Shown here: positions 8,058 through 15,912 of the stretch, one piece after another
Position numbering within the stretch: the stretch's first letter is position 1
Layout: every line of letters starts with the position of its first letter
Origin: JBFWMG01 sp050251715
Lineage (GTDB): Bacteria; Desulfobacterota; Desulfovibrionia; Desulfovibrionales; Desulfovibrionaceae
Length of the DNA stretch: 33,222 bases
NCBI GenBank assembly: GCA_050251715.1
Contig: JBFWMG010000036.1
Coordinates: 1 to 33,222, forward strand
Reading direction: 5' to 3'
Program-made: the position numbers and the translations under genes
The notes under the pieces: generated by a model
What the model was told of the DNA's origin: nothing
Databases searched by the model: none
The model's input: the letters and a program-made list of their open reading frames with translations, nothing else

Positions 8058-8225
8058 TTAGCTTCCGGTATAGCCGAAGCGCTTGGCGTTCTCCACGCAG
8101 TCGGCGCGATTCTTGTAGCCTTGCGTGGCCGCACCCACGATCCTGCCGTTGGACGCCGTGCAACGCCAGCGCCATTCCCCACTATTATCGGTATAGATCA
8201 CCCAGGTGTCTTTCGCTACAGCCAT
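8058..8225 (-). CDS. YegP/DUF1508 single-domain protein (55 aa)
   Basis: A 55-aa product, MAVAKDTWVIYTDNSGEWRW at its start. It matches the DUF1508 (YegP) pattern of a single unit: W-V-I-Y then EWRWR, then ASNGRIVGAATQGYKNRADC and VENAKRF. The ribosome site AAAGGAAG lies 6 nt before the ATG at 8225. YegP proteins usually carry two units; this is a half-length single-unit form. Their role is unknown. It is convergent with the receiver-TPR gene and divergent from nagZ. Confidence 0.85.
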   Translation of the reverse strand: MAVAKDTWVIYTDNSGEWRWRCTASNGRIVGAATQGYKNRADCVENAKRFGYTGS

Positions 8226-8431
8226 ACGAGCTTCCTTTGCTATGTGTTAATAATTAATTGCCTGTCCATCATGCCGTGCGGTGGGCTGCAACCTATTAAT
8301 AGCAAACGTGTTCCTGTGCGAGAAGGGGAGGGCGGCGGCACTCCGGGTGTTGCACCGGGTCGTGCGAGGGCGTAGTGCATGGCAAAGGCGCGCCGAGCCG
8401 TGGCCCGCGCGTATCCCCTGAAGGAGGCATC
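8226..8431. promoter_or_regulatory. Divergent promoter region, DUF1508 gene and nagZ
   Basis: About 206 nt between two divergent starts. It contains an AT-rich patch (TTAATAATTAATTG around 8246-8259) that contrasts with the surrounding GC-rich DNA and is the likely place of promoter elements. I cannot assign exact -35 and -10 boxes. Confidence 0.35.
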
Positions 8432-9616
8432 ATGGTCCGGGTACGAGGTCTTTTGTTCGCATGCTGCGTGTGGACGGCTGCCCTGTTCGGCGTATGCGTT
8501 GCGTCGGCATGCGCCGCCGAGCCCCATGCGTCACCGGATGCGGTGCCGGGCGCGTTGCCCCAGTCCTCGGCCGCCACGTTGCCGGCGCCCAGCCTGGACG
8601 CCATGCTCGGGCAGATGGTCATGGCCGGGTTTCGCGGCCTCACCGTGGCGGACAGTGATCCCATTGCCCAGGACATCGCGGCGGGGCGCGTGGGCGGGGT
8701 CATCCTTTTTGACCGCGACCTGACGAGGCCCGGTCCCCGCAACGTGGCGAACCCCGCGCAGGTGGCGGCGCTCGTGGCCTCGCTGCAACGGCGCGCCGCC
8801 ATTGCGCTGTTCGTGGCCGTGGACCAGGAAGGGGGCAGGGTCATGCGCCTTGGTCCCAAAAACGGCTTTCCGCCCCTGCCTGCGGCCCGGACGTTGGGCC
8901 AGGGCAGCCCGGCGGTCACCGAGGCCATGGGGGCGGCCACCGGGCGGGTGCTGGCGGACGCGGGCGCAAACCTCGATTTCGCGCCCGTGGCCGATGTGGA
9001 CGTCAATCCCGACAATCCGGTCATCGGCAAACTGGAGCGCAGTTTTTCGGCCGACCCGGAAACCGTGGCCCTGCATGCGGCGGCGTTTGCGCGCGGGTTG
9101 CGCGGCGCCGGGGTGCTGGCCTGCCTCAAGCATTTTCCCGGCCACGGCAGCGCGTGGAACGACTCCCATTTCGGCATGGCCGACGTGACCGCCACCTGGA
9201 CCGAGGCGGAGCTCGTTCCCTATCGCCGCCTGCTGTCCCAGGGCGGTGCGGATATGGTCATGACCGGCCACCTGTTCAATGCGCGCCTGGACCAGGCGCA
9301 TCCGGCCACCTTGTCCTTCGCCACCATCACGGGGCTGTTGCGCGGCACGTTGGGGTATGACGGGGTGGTGGTGTCGGACGACATGCAGATGCGGGCCGTG
9401 GCGGCCATGTACGGCCTGCGGCAGGCCGTGGCCCTGGCGGTGAACGCGGGTGTGGACATCCTGCTGTTCGGCAACAATCTGTCCTATGATCCGGTCTTGC
9501 CCGCCACGGCGCATCGCCTGCTCAAGGAACTGGTGGCCAGCCGGGAAATTCCACTGGAGCGCATCGAGGCGTCGTACAGGCGGATCATGCGGCTGAAGGC
9601 CGCCTTGCGCCGCTAG
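8432..9616 (+). CDS. nagZ: Exported glycoside hydrolase family 3, beta-N-acetylhexosaminidase
   Basis: A GH3 enzyme of the NagZ type, which removes GlcNAc from peptidoglycan fragments. Seen: the family motif KHFPGHGSAWNDSH (K233-H246) with the His/Asp dyad typical of N-acetylglucosaminidases, and the nucleophile region VVSDDMQM (D316/D317). Residues 1-31 form a signal peptide ending near ASACAAE, so this copy should act in the periplasm, unlike cytoplasmic E. coli NagZ. AAGGAGG lies 5-6 nt before the ATG at 8432, which fixes the start over an in-frame upstream codon at 8375. The mature length of ~363 aa fits a single-domain GH3. No recycling genes are adjacent. Confidence 0.93.
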   Translation: MVRVRGLLFACCVWTAALFGVCVASACAAEPHASPDAVPGALPQSSAATLPAPSLDAMLGQMVMAGFRGLTVADSDPIAQDIAAGRVGGVILFDRDLTRPGPRNVANPAQVAALVASLQRRAAIALFVAVDQEGGRVMRLGPKNGFPPLPAARTLGQGSPAVTEAMGAATGRVLADAGANLDFAPVADVDVNPDNPVIGKLERSFSADPETVALHAAAFARGLRGAGVLACLKHFPGHGSAWNDSHFGMADVTATWTEAELVPYRRLLSQGGADMVMTGHLFNARLDQAHPATLSFATITGLLRGTLGYDGVVVSDDMQMRAVAAMYGLRQAVALAVNAGVDILLFGNNLSYDPVLPATAHRLLKELVASREIPLERIEASYRRIMRLKAALRR

Positions 9617-9751
9617 GGGCGCGCCCTTGAAGCACAGGACCATGTTCTTCAAGGAAGAATAATATATCTTGATGTATTACCCTCACAATTCGTAGCTCCT
9701 CATTATGAGGACGCGACACGAGAGGCGCGCACCGTTGCGCGGCGCGAAGGG
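9617..9751. other. Convergent intergenic region with two small inverted repeats
   Basis: Between the ends of nagZ (plus) and the 136-aa gene (minus). CCTTGAAG (9625-9632) pairs with CTTCAAGG (9647-9654). CCTCAT and ATGAGG (9698-9710) flank a single T. The stretch 9655-9690 is AT-rich. Neither stem is followed by a T-tract, so termination is uncertain. Confidence 0.4.
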
Positions 9752-10162
9752 CTATTGCGCCGCCGTGGCGCGGCGGTAGGCCGGGGTCTTTTCAATGAGG
9801 TCGAGCAGCAGCGCCGCCGCGTCCAGATCCTTGCGGTTCAGGGCGTAGGTTTCGCGCCGGATATAGTCCTTGAGCACGTCCACCGCGTTGTGCAGCGCTG
9901 CGGAGCCGTGGCCCGCGCTGCGGTACGCCGCTTCCAGCACCTCCAGCAGATAGTGCTTCCACTCTTCCTGAAAGGGCAGATGCGCCTCCATGATCTCGCG
10001 TACCTTGACCACGCCGAAGATGATGTCCTCCAGCTTGGCGTAGTCGCGGGCATAGATGTCCGTGTCCGAGATATGGGGGCTGGCCAGGGCGTGGGCATGC
10101 CGCTCCAGCATGGCGCGCTGCTTGTTGGCAATATGGTCGCGCATGGCGATGACATGGGCCAT
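9752..10162 (-). CDS. Helical hypothetical protein (136 aa)
   Basis: The product starts MAHVIAMRDHIANKQRAMLE and is predicted all-helical, with many charged heptad-like positions and no signal peptide or membrane segment. GGAG lies 8 nt before the ATG at 10162, which is preferred over an upstream in-frame codon at 10225. It contains several His and acidic residues (ERHAHALASPHISDTD), but I do not see a hemerythrin-type pattern clear enough to call. Function unknown. It is transcribed alone, convergent with nagZ. Confidence 0.7.
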   Translation of the reverse strand: MAHVIAMRDHIANKQRAMLERHAHALASPHISDTDIYARDYAKLEDIIFGVVKVREIMEAHLPFQEEWKHYLLEVLEAAYRSAGHGSAALHNAVDVLKDYIRRETYALNRKDLDAAALLLDLIEKTPAYRRATAAQ

Positions 10163-10684
10163 GATAGTGCTCCAATGCCGCCAAAGGCGGGTTCGGGCCA
10201 ATGGCCCGGATTCGGGAAACCACACGCGTCCGTATCGCGCAACGGCCTCTCTCCTGCCGTTGTGCCGCGCGTGTATCCATCATTTCGGCGGGTTTGGGAT
10301 TTGCTTTAGGTCTCTTAAGAATGTCTAGAGTTTTTTATGACACACTTGAGGGGCGCATCAGGCGGGCGGGCGCGCCTTGCGGCAGGGCGTAGGAGGCGGC
10401 GGGCGTCGAATTGCGGGGGTATTTGTCTCCTGTGCTTGATTTGGGGGATAAAATTTGTCACTCTTCCAGGCAAGCGCGTTGGAAAGGCCGTTTTGGCCTT
10501 TGGCAACCAGGGTTGGCAGGGGGGGGCCGATGCGCCGCGGCGTGAACGGTTCTTTGGCCGGTTCATGAAGCGGTGCGCCGTCCGGCGCGCACGCTGTTTG
10601 GTCACGGTTTGCCTACGGCATTGTTCGGGGCAGGATCCAGGGTGGTCCGCCCGTGCGCACCTCCAAGCACCAAAGGGATGATTC
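10163..10684. other. 522-nt gene-free region upstream of the TPR gene
   Basis: It holds the divergent promoters of the 136-aa gene and the TPR gene at 10685. A hairpin AAAGGCC-GTTTT-GGCCTTT lies at 10483-10501, with an outer GTTG/CAAC pair. A second imperfect stem is near TGAACGGTTC...CCGGTTCA (10540-10567). Stretches 10310-10340 and 10430-10470 are AT-rich. The length suggests a long leader. I could not match it to a known riboswitch class. Confidence 0.4.
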
Positions 10685-11518
10685 ATGCTTGCCACGCCAG
10701 GAAAGACTGTCAGGGAACACTTTGCCCGCGCCCGCTCCACGCTGTCGCGCGACGAGGTGCTCAAGGCGGTGTCCGCCGCGATAAACGGCCTGGAGCACTG
10801 CATCAACAGCCGCATCATGGGCAAGGAAAAGATGGAGATAGAGGCGCTCATCTCCGATTTCCTGGGCGATTTCAACCGCCATCCCGTGATCCGCGAGTAT
10901 TTTTACGCCCATGGCGTGCATGCCATGCCGTTCATCAAGTACGCCAAGGGCAAGGAAAATAAGCTGCTCGAAAAGTTCGAGACCATTGAGCGGGACATGA
11001 CCGTGGCGGAAAAGCAGGCCGAGGAGCAGGCGGAAAAGCAGCAGGAGCAACGCAAGGAGGAACTGTTGCAGAAGGGGCAGGAATGCCTGGACCAGGAGGA
11101 TTTTCCGCGCGGCAAGGGGGCGCTTCGCCGCGCCGCCGAGGCCTATGGCGATGAACCTGGACTGCTGGTGGACATCGCGGACCGGCTGTACAAGGCCAAG
11201 CAGTGGCGCGAGGCCGCGGAGTTCGCGGAACGGGCCATGGAAAAGTTTCGCATGGATCCCAAGCCGTACTCGGTGGCCGTGCAGGCGTACATGCAGATGC
11301 GCGAGTTCGAGGCGTGTGAGAACGTGTTCCTCAAGGTGCTCAAGCAGTTTGGCGCGCACCCGCGCACCTACCAGAGCATGAGCCGCATGTACCTGGAATG
11401 GCGCAACTATGACAAGGCATACGACTTTGCCAAGCAGGCGCTTGAGCAGGATCCGGATCTCAAGATCGCCAAGGAGATCGTGGAAAAGGTCGGCAAGCGG
11501 ATGTTTTCCAACGGGTAA
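10685..11518 (+). CDS. TPR-repeat protein with central coiled coil
   Basis: A 277-aa cytoplasmic protein. Residues about 1-95 are helical without a recognised family. About 96-130 form a Glu/Lys/Gln-rich coiled coil (AEKQAEEQAEKQQEQRKEEL). About 130-275 are TPR-type repeats, including QWREAAEFAERAMEKFRMDP and NYDKAYDFAKQALEQDPDL. AAAGGGA precedes the ATG by 7 nt. It lies upstream of pilT on the same strand, after a 349-nt gap. The repeats recall the receiver-TPR protein at 6312-7667. A role as assembly scaffold for the retraction ATPases is possible but inferred only from position. Confidence 0.82.
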   Translation: MLATPGKTVREHFARARSTLSRDEVLKAVSAAINGLEHCINSRIMGKEKMEIEALISDFLGDFNRHPVIREYFYAHGVHAMPFIKYAKGKENKLLEKFETIERDMTVAEKQAEEQAEKQQEQRKEELLQKGQECLDQEDFPRGKGALRRAAEAYGDEPGLLVDIADRLYKAKQWREAAEFAERAMEKFRMDPKPYSVAVQAYMQMREFEACENVFLKVLKQFGAHPRTYQSMSRMYLEWRNYDKAYDFAKQALEQDPDLKIAKEIVEKVGKRMFSNG

Positions 11519-11867
11519 GGGGTTTGGGCGCTCCGTCCGGCCCTGCGGAGGGCGGGGGCGCGGCAAGGCGCTGATGGGCGTTTTCCCGGCCCGTTGGCGC
11601 GGCAGGCCGGGCAGGGAACCCCGGATGGCGCACGCGGACGCCGTTGCCAGCGCGGGCGTGCGCGCCGTGGCGCTGGGGCGGTGTCTTTTTATTGCGTCAG
11701 GCATGGGGGGCGGATTTTTGTGCCGGAAGCCCACGGCTTTGCGCTGCGCTGCTTGCTTCGGATGGAGGCATCACGTATAAGAAGTCGAAGGAAATTTCAG
11801 GACATACGGGCACACGGCGGCAGGGCGGTTCAAGACGCCGCGCCGCGTGGGGTCCGGGGGGACGCGC
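11519..11867. other. 349-nt gap upstream of pilT
   Basis: No gene is supported here. GC-rich DNA is followed by a less GC-rich patch (11770-11805, ...TATAAGAAGTCGAAGGAAAT...) about 70-100 nt before the pilT start, a likely promoter location. No clear terminator for the TPR gene is visible, so read-through into pilT is possible. Confidence 0.35.
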
Positions 11868-12947
11868 ATGGCGCAGATAGATGCGTTTTTCAAGATGATG
11901 CATGACCTGGGGGCTTCGGACCTGCACCTGTCGAGCGGTTCGCAGCCCATCATCCGCATCAGCGGCGAGATGCAACGGATCAAATACAAGGTGCTTGAGC
12001 CCGATGAGCTGAAGCAACTGCTGTATGAAATCACGCCTGAGAGCAAGGTCAAGGTCTTTGAAGAGACCGGCGACGTGGACTTTGCCTACGAGGTGCCCGG
12101 GCTTGCCCGGTACCGGGCCAACTTCTTCTTGCAGCGGCGGGGCGTTGCGGCGGTGTTCCGCGAAATCCCGCAGACCATTCTCACCGTGGAGCAGCTCGGC
12201 CTGCCCGAGATGCTGCGCAACCTGGCCCTGCTGCCCAAGGGCATGGTGCTGGTGACCGGGCCCACGGGCAGCGGCAAGTCCACCACCCTGGCCGCGATCA
12301 TCGATTACGCCAACAAGATGCGCAAGGACCATATCCTGACCATCGAAGACCCCATCGAATTCGTGCACGAGCCGCAGCAGTGCCTCATCAACCAGCGCGA
12401 GGTGGGGCGCGACACCAAAAGCTTCAAGGCCGCCCTGCGCGGCGCGTTGCGCGAAGACCCGGACATCATCCTGGTGGGCGAAATGCGCGACCTGGAAACC
12501 ATCCACCTCGCCCTGGAAGCGGCGGAGACCGGCCACCTGGTCTTCGGCACCCTGCACACCATCTCGGCCAGCAAGACCGTGGACCGCATCATCGAGGTCT
12601 TTCCCGGCGACCTGCAAGGGCAGATCCGCAACGGGCTGGCCGAGTCGCTGCGTGCGGTGGTGGCGCAGAACCTGTTCAAGCGCGTCGACAAGAAGGGCAG
12701 GTGCGCGGCCCTGGAAATCCTTGTCGGCATCCCCTCCGTGCGCAATCTTATCCGCGAGGGCAAGACCTTCCAGCTGGATTCGGTGATGGAGACCGGCAGC
12801 CGCTATGGCATGCAAACCCTCGACGCGGAGATCTTGAAGCTGCTGGAAAAGAAGATGATCGACCCGGAACAGGCCTATGCCAAGGCCGTGGACAAGAAAA
12901 AGTTCGAACAGTTCCTGAGCAAGCCGCCCAGCGTGCTCAACCAGTAA
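11868..12947 (+). CDS. pilT: Type IV pilus retraction ATPase PilT
   Basis: PilT is the hexameric cytoplasmic ATPase that depolymerises type IV pili for twitching and retraction. The 359-aa product has the family length. Walker A is GPTGSGKSTT (131-140); the Asp box and Walker B are EDPDIILVGEMRD (near 200-212); the His box region is ETGHLVFGTLHT. The PilT signature near AIRNLIRE is present as SVRNLIREGK. GGGGGA precedes the ATG at 11868, chosen over an in-frame upstream codon at 11847. The stop is 4 nt before the pilU start, so the two are co-translated. The presence of retraction ATPases argues that the machine encoded at 15205-27561 builds a dynamic pilus rather than only secreting proteins. 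Confidence 0.95.
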   Translation: MAQIDAFFKMMHDLGASDLHLSSGSQPIIRISGEMQRIKYKVLEPDELKQLLYEITPESKVKVFEETGDVDFAYEVPGLARYRANFFLQRRGVAAVFREIPQTILTVEQLGLPEMLRNLALLPKGMVLVTGPTGSGKSTTLAAIIDYANKMRKDHILTIEDPIEFVHEPQQCLINQREVGRDTKSFKAALRGALREDPDIILVGEMRDLETIHLALEAAETGHLVFGTLHTISASKTVDRIIEVFPGDLQGQIRNGLAESLRAVVAQNLFKRVDKKGRCAALEILVGIPSVRNLIREGKTFQLDSVMETGSRYGMQTLDAEILKLLEKKMIDPEQAYAKAVDKKKFEQFLSKPPSVLNQ

Positions 12948-12951
12948 CGCC

Positions 12952-14121
12952 ATGCTGCGATCACAACTCGACCATATCATCCATCAGGTGCTGGATTTCG
13001 AACCCGGCACCTCGGATATCATCTTCACGGCGGGCAAGCCTCTTCAGGCCGAAGTGCACGGCAAACTGGTGGATGTGCCGCTCAATCCCGCCCTGGGGCC
13101 GCTTTTGCCCTACCACACCGAGGCCATCGCCTTCTGCCTCATGGGGCAGAACCAGCGGCTCTACGAAGACCTGATGCACCATGGCTCGTGCGACCTGGCC
13201 TACGCCCTGTCGGGGCGGGCGCGGTTCAGGGTCAACATCTTCAGCCAGCGCGGGTCGCTGGCCATGGTGCTGCGCCAGCTGTCCACCTCCATCCCCACGG
13301 CTGAACAGCTCAACCTGCCGCCCATCTTCACCGACATGGCCAAGGAAAAATTCGGGCTCATCCTGGTCACGGGCGGCACCGGGTCCGGTAAATCCACCTC
13401 GCTGGCCGCGCTCATCGACTCCATGAACGCCCAGTTCCCCATCCACATCGTCACCCTGGAAGACCCGGTGGAGTTTACGCACCCCCACAAGATGGGCACG
13501 GTGAACCAGCGGGAGATGGGCGTGGATTTCGACACCTTTGCCTCGGGCCTGCGCGCCGCGTTGCGCCAGGCGCCCAAGGTCATCCTGGTGGGCGAAATCC
13601 GCGACCGCGAGACCATCGAAATCGCCCTGCAGGCGGGCGAGACGGGCCACCTGGTGCTGGGAACGCTGCACACATCGGACGCGGGTCAGACCATTGGCCG
13701 CATCGTGGGCATGTTCGACATCAGCGAGGAGCAGCTCATCCGGTCGCGGCTGGCGGAATCGCTCAAGTACGTGGTGGGCCAGCGGTTGTTGCGCAAGGAA
13801 GGGGGCGGCCGCGTGGCCGCGTTCGAGGTGCTCAAGAACAACCTGCGCATCAAGGAGCTGATCCTCAAGGGCGAAACCGAGGAAAAGACGTTCCAGTCCG
13901 TGCTCTCCACCGGCGAGAATTACGGCATGATTACCTTTGACCAGTACATCGCCCGGCTGTTCATCGAGGGCAAGGTTTCCGAAGAGACCGCCATGCTGGC
14001 CGCCAGCGACAAGTCGCGGCTGGGGCAGATGCTCGACCGCATCAAGGCCCAGCGCGGCGAGCAGGTGACGAACATCACCGGCCTGGAACTGGACGCGGAA
14101 TACGGCGGGGAAAAGGCGTAG
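12952..14121 (+). CDS. pilU: PilT paralogue, PilU-like ATPase
   Basis: A second retraction-type ATPase of 389 aa. Walker A is GGTGSGKSTS (near 141), followed by EDPVEFTHPHKMGTVNQREM, VILVGEIRDRETIEIAL and ETGHLVLGTLHTSD. The PilT signature is replaced by LRIKELILKGETEEKTFQSV, followed by NYGMITFDQYIARLFIEGKV, which is the PilU-type pattern. In species with both, PilU cooperates with PilT to generate high retraction force. The C-terminal tail after residue 370 is polar and probably disordered. The gene begins 4 nt after the pilT stop. Confidence 0.88.
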   Translation: MLRSQLDHIIHQVLDFEPGTSDIIFTAGKPLQAEVHGKLVDVPLNPALGPLLPYHTEAIAFCLMGQNQRLYEDLMHHGSCDLAYALSGRARFRVNIFSQRGSLAMVLRQLSTSIPTAEQLNLPPIFTDMAKEKFGLILVTGGTGSGKSTSLAALIDSMNAQFPIHIVTLEDPVEFTHPHKMGTVNQREMGVDFDTFASGLRAALRQAPKVILVGEIRDRETIEIALQAGETGHLVLGTLHTSDAGQTIGRIVGMFDISEEQLIRSRLAESLKYVVGQRLLRKEGGGRVAAFEVLKNNLRIKELILKGETEEKTFQSVLSTGENYGMITFDQYIARLFIEGKVSEETAMLAASDKSRLGQMLDRIKAQRGEQVTNITGLELDAEYGGEKA

Positions 14122-14277
14122 CCTGGCCCGCTGGCCCGGCGCCGCGGCGATCCCCACCGGTTTGGCGGGGCAATGACTTGTAGCAAGGCGCGTTTTCGTC
14201 GGCCCGCCGTCCCGGTGGCGCACCGCCGGTGCGGCCACAAGGCGTAGCGGCGCACACGCGAGAGCAGAGGAGTTTGC

Positions 14278-15057
14278 ATGCAGTTTACCTGCCCCTGCGG
14301 CCTGAAGCAGATGAACATCCCGGACCAGAACCTGCCCGCGGCGGACAAGTTCGCCATGAAGTGCCCGTTCTGCCAGAAGAAAATGCTCATCGACAAGACA
14401 AACCCGCAAAGCCCGGCGCGGTTCATGGACGAGCTGGGCGCCGGGGCCGGACAGGCCGCGTCGGCGCAGGCAGCCCCGCCCAGCGCACCTGTGCCGCCGG
14501 CACCCCCTGCCGCGCCTGCCGCCGGTACGCCCCAGGCCGCCGCCGTGCCGCCGCCACCTCCCGCCGCCGCCCCGGCCGTTTCGCGACCGAACGCGCCGTC
14601 GGGCGCGGGCGGAGAAGAGCCCGAGATATTTCCGCCCGGCGCCAAGGTGGCCTTTGTGCGCCTGTTCGACGCGGCCTGGACGCAACGGGTCATGGCCTTT
14701 CTCGACACGGCCGGGTTTCACCACAGCGAGGCCGCCGACGCCGGGAAGGCCGTGCAAAAGCTACGGCTCAACGAGTATGCCCTGGTCATCCTGGAGGATG
14801 GGGGCGACAATGCCGCGCTGCTTGAGGAGATCGGTTCGTGGAGCGGCCTGCGGCGGCGCGAGGTGAACCTGGTGCTCGTGGGCGCGGCCGCGTCGAGCAT
14901 GGATCCCCAGATGGCCTTTCAGCGCGGATTGAACAGCTACATCCACACGGCGGACGCCACGCGCGCGGATACCCTGCTGGCCGACGCGCTCAAGGGATAT
15001 GAGCGGTATTACGAACTGCTGCACCTGGCCAAGGCCAAGGTGGCCACGGAGGGGTAG
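14278..15057 (+). CDS. Zinc-ribbon protein with pseudo-receiver domain
   Basis: A 259-aa protein in three parts. Residues 1-40 carry a CPC...CPFC set (C5, C7, C29, C32), a small zinc ribbon. Residues 45-115 are an Ala/Pro linker rich in PPP. Residues 120-255 look like a receiver fold: KVAFVRLFDAAWTQRVMAFL, an ALVILEDG strand where the phospho-acceptor would lie, VNLVLVGAAAS and LNSYIHTADATRADTLLADA. The acceptor Asp and invariant Lys are not preserved, hence 'pseudo-receiver'. GAGGAG lies 8 nt before the ATG. It follows pilU by 156 nt and precedes the terminator at 15140. A role in controlling the retraction ATPases is inference from position. Confidence 0.75.
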   Translation: MQFTCPCGLKQMNIPDQNLPAADKFAMKCPFCQKKMLIDKTNPQSPARFMDELGAGAGQAASAQAAPPSAPVPPAPPAAPAAGTPQAAAVPPPPPAAAPAVSRPNAPSGAGGEEPEIFPPGAKVAFVRLFDAAWTQRVMAFLDTAGFHHSEAADAGKAVQKLRLNEYALVILEDGGDNAALLEEIGSWSGLRRREVNLVLVGAAASSMDPQMAFQRGLNSYIHTADATRADTLLADALKGYERYYELLHLAKAKVATEG

Positions 15058-15139
15058 CGCAGGCATGGGCCGCATGGGTTTTCAGGACCATGTATGCAGG
15101 CAATGTGTTATGGATAGGTCCGCGTCGTGTGAGACTCTC

Positions 15140-15185
15140 ACGTAAAAAAAAGGCGCAGCCGGATGGCTGCGCCTTTTTTTTACGT
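15140..15185. terminator. Perfect bidirectional terminator
   Basis: A 21-bp perfect inverted repeat, arms 15140-15160 and 15165-15185 with loop GGAT. The GC core GGCGCAGCC is flanked by A8 on the left and T8 on the right, so it terminates both strands. It separates the rightward pilT-pilU block from the leftward pilin operon, whose last gene ends at 15205. Confidence 0.96.
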
Positions 15186-15204
15186 GGTGCAATCTGTCGG
15201 GATG

Positions 15205-15828
15205 TTACTCGGCAGCACCAGCGGTGGCTTGGCCTGCGTCGAAGAAGTAGCCGACCGCCATGGTTGTGGTGTCCCAGTCAACATTGGCGGTGGCTCCGGC
15301 AATGTTGTCGTCCGTGACCGTATAGAAAAAGGATGTGCCGTCCCAAACCGAACCGGAGGTGATGGCGAAAACCTTGCCGGACGCGGCGTCGGCCTCCGTA
15401 TCGATGGCGGTATCAAGGGCTCTGGCGAAGTTCACCTCGTCAGTGGTGAAGGTTGTCGCCAGGGTGGCGTCCTCGTCCTTGCAGAGCAGCAGCACCATGC
15501 GCGAGCCGGTGGAGGTCAGGCCGATCCGGGGATAGAATGAGCTTGAGCCAAGCCGCAGGTTCGGCGAAAAGGAGGGAACCTGGGCGGACAACGTGGCGGT
15601 CGCGTTCATGAATGTACCGAAGCGGTCATAGTACGTCCACTCGGCCACTTCGTAGCTGCGCATGTAGCTGGCGAACCGTTTGCCGCGGGCGTTGCTGATG
15701 AGATCCTGTCCCTTGAGCACCGCGCCGATCACCAGACCGATGATGATGAGCACGATGGCCATTTCAATGAGTGTAAAACCAGCCTGTCCGGCCTTACGTT
15801 TCCTGATGGCTTCCCTTACAGTGTTCAT
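15205..15828 (-). CDS. Type IV major-pilin-like prepilin
   Basis: A 207-aa prepilin. The class III leader has 17 residues ending ...RKAGQAG, with cleavage before FTLIEMAIVLIIIGLVIGAV; Gly(-1) and Glu(+5) are both present. After the hydrophobic N-helix is a globular domain with one visible Cys (LLLCKD). A very strong ribosome site, AAGGAGGGGG, lies 4 nt before the ATG, fitting a highly made subunit. It is the last gene of the assembly operon, preceded by an 84-nt spacer that could hold its own promoter. By position it corresponds to MshA or MshB of MSHA loci. Being the best-expressed prepilin in the locus, it is my candidate for the major pilin. Confidence 0.9.
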   Translation of the reverse strand: MNTVREAIRKRKAGQAGFTLIEMAIVLIIIGLVIGAVLKGQDLISNARGKRFASYMRSYEVAEWTYYDRFGTFMNATATLSAQVPSFSPNLRLGSSSFYPRIGLTSTGSRMVLLLCKDEDATLATTFTTDEVNFARALDTAIDTEADAASGKVFAITSGSVWDGTSFFYTVTDDNIAGATANVDWDTTTMAVGYFFDAGQATAGAAE

Positions 15829-15912
15829 TGTCCCCCTCCTTAGAGTGTGTGTGGATTTTTAGTATGTTATAGGTACCGTCGTCGCCAACGGTACAGCGGT
15901 TACATCTTGGCG
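15829..15912 (-). promoter_or_regulatory. Spacer upstream of the major-pilin-like gene
   Basis: It contains an inverted repeat, GTACCGT (15873-15879) with ACGGTAC (15888-15894), directly followed on the minus strand by the AT-rich CTATAACATACTAAAAATCC. This could be a hairpin attenuator plus a pilin promoter with TATAAC as -10. No good -35 or sigma-54 box was found. Confidence 0.35.

Noticed and set aside
9618..9632. 15-nt match GGCGCGCCCTTGAAG after nagZ and (reverse strand, 160-174) at the end of amrS
   Set aside because: GC-rich 15-mers are expected about once by chance in a window this size, and the flanks do not continue to match.
15829..15912. Sigma-54 promoter before the major-pilin-like gene
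   Set aside because: Pilin genes often have one, but no GG-N10-GC pair with a matching consensus was found in the spacer.
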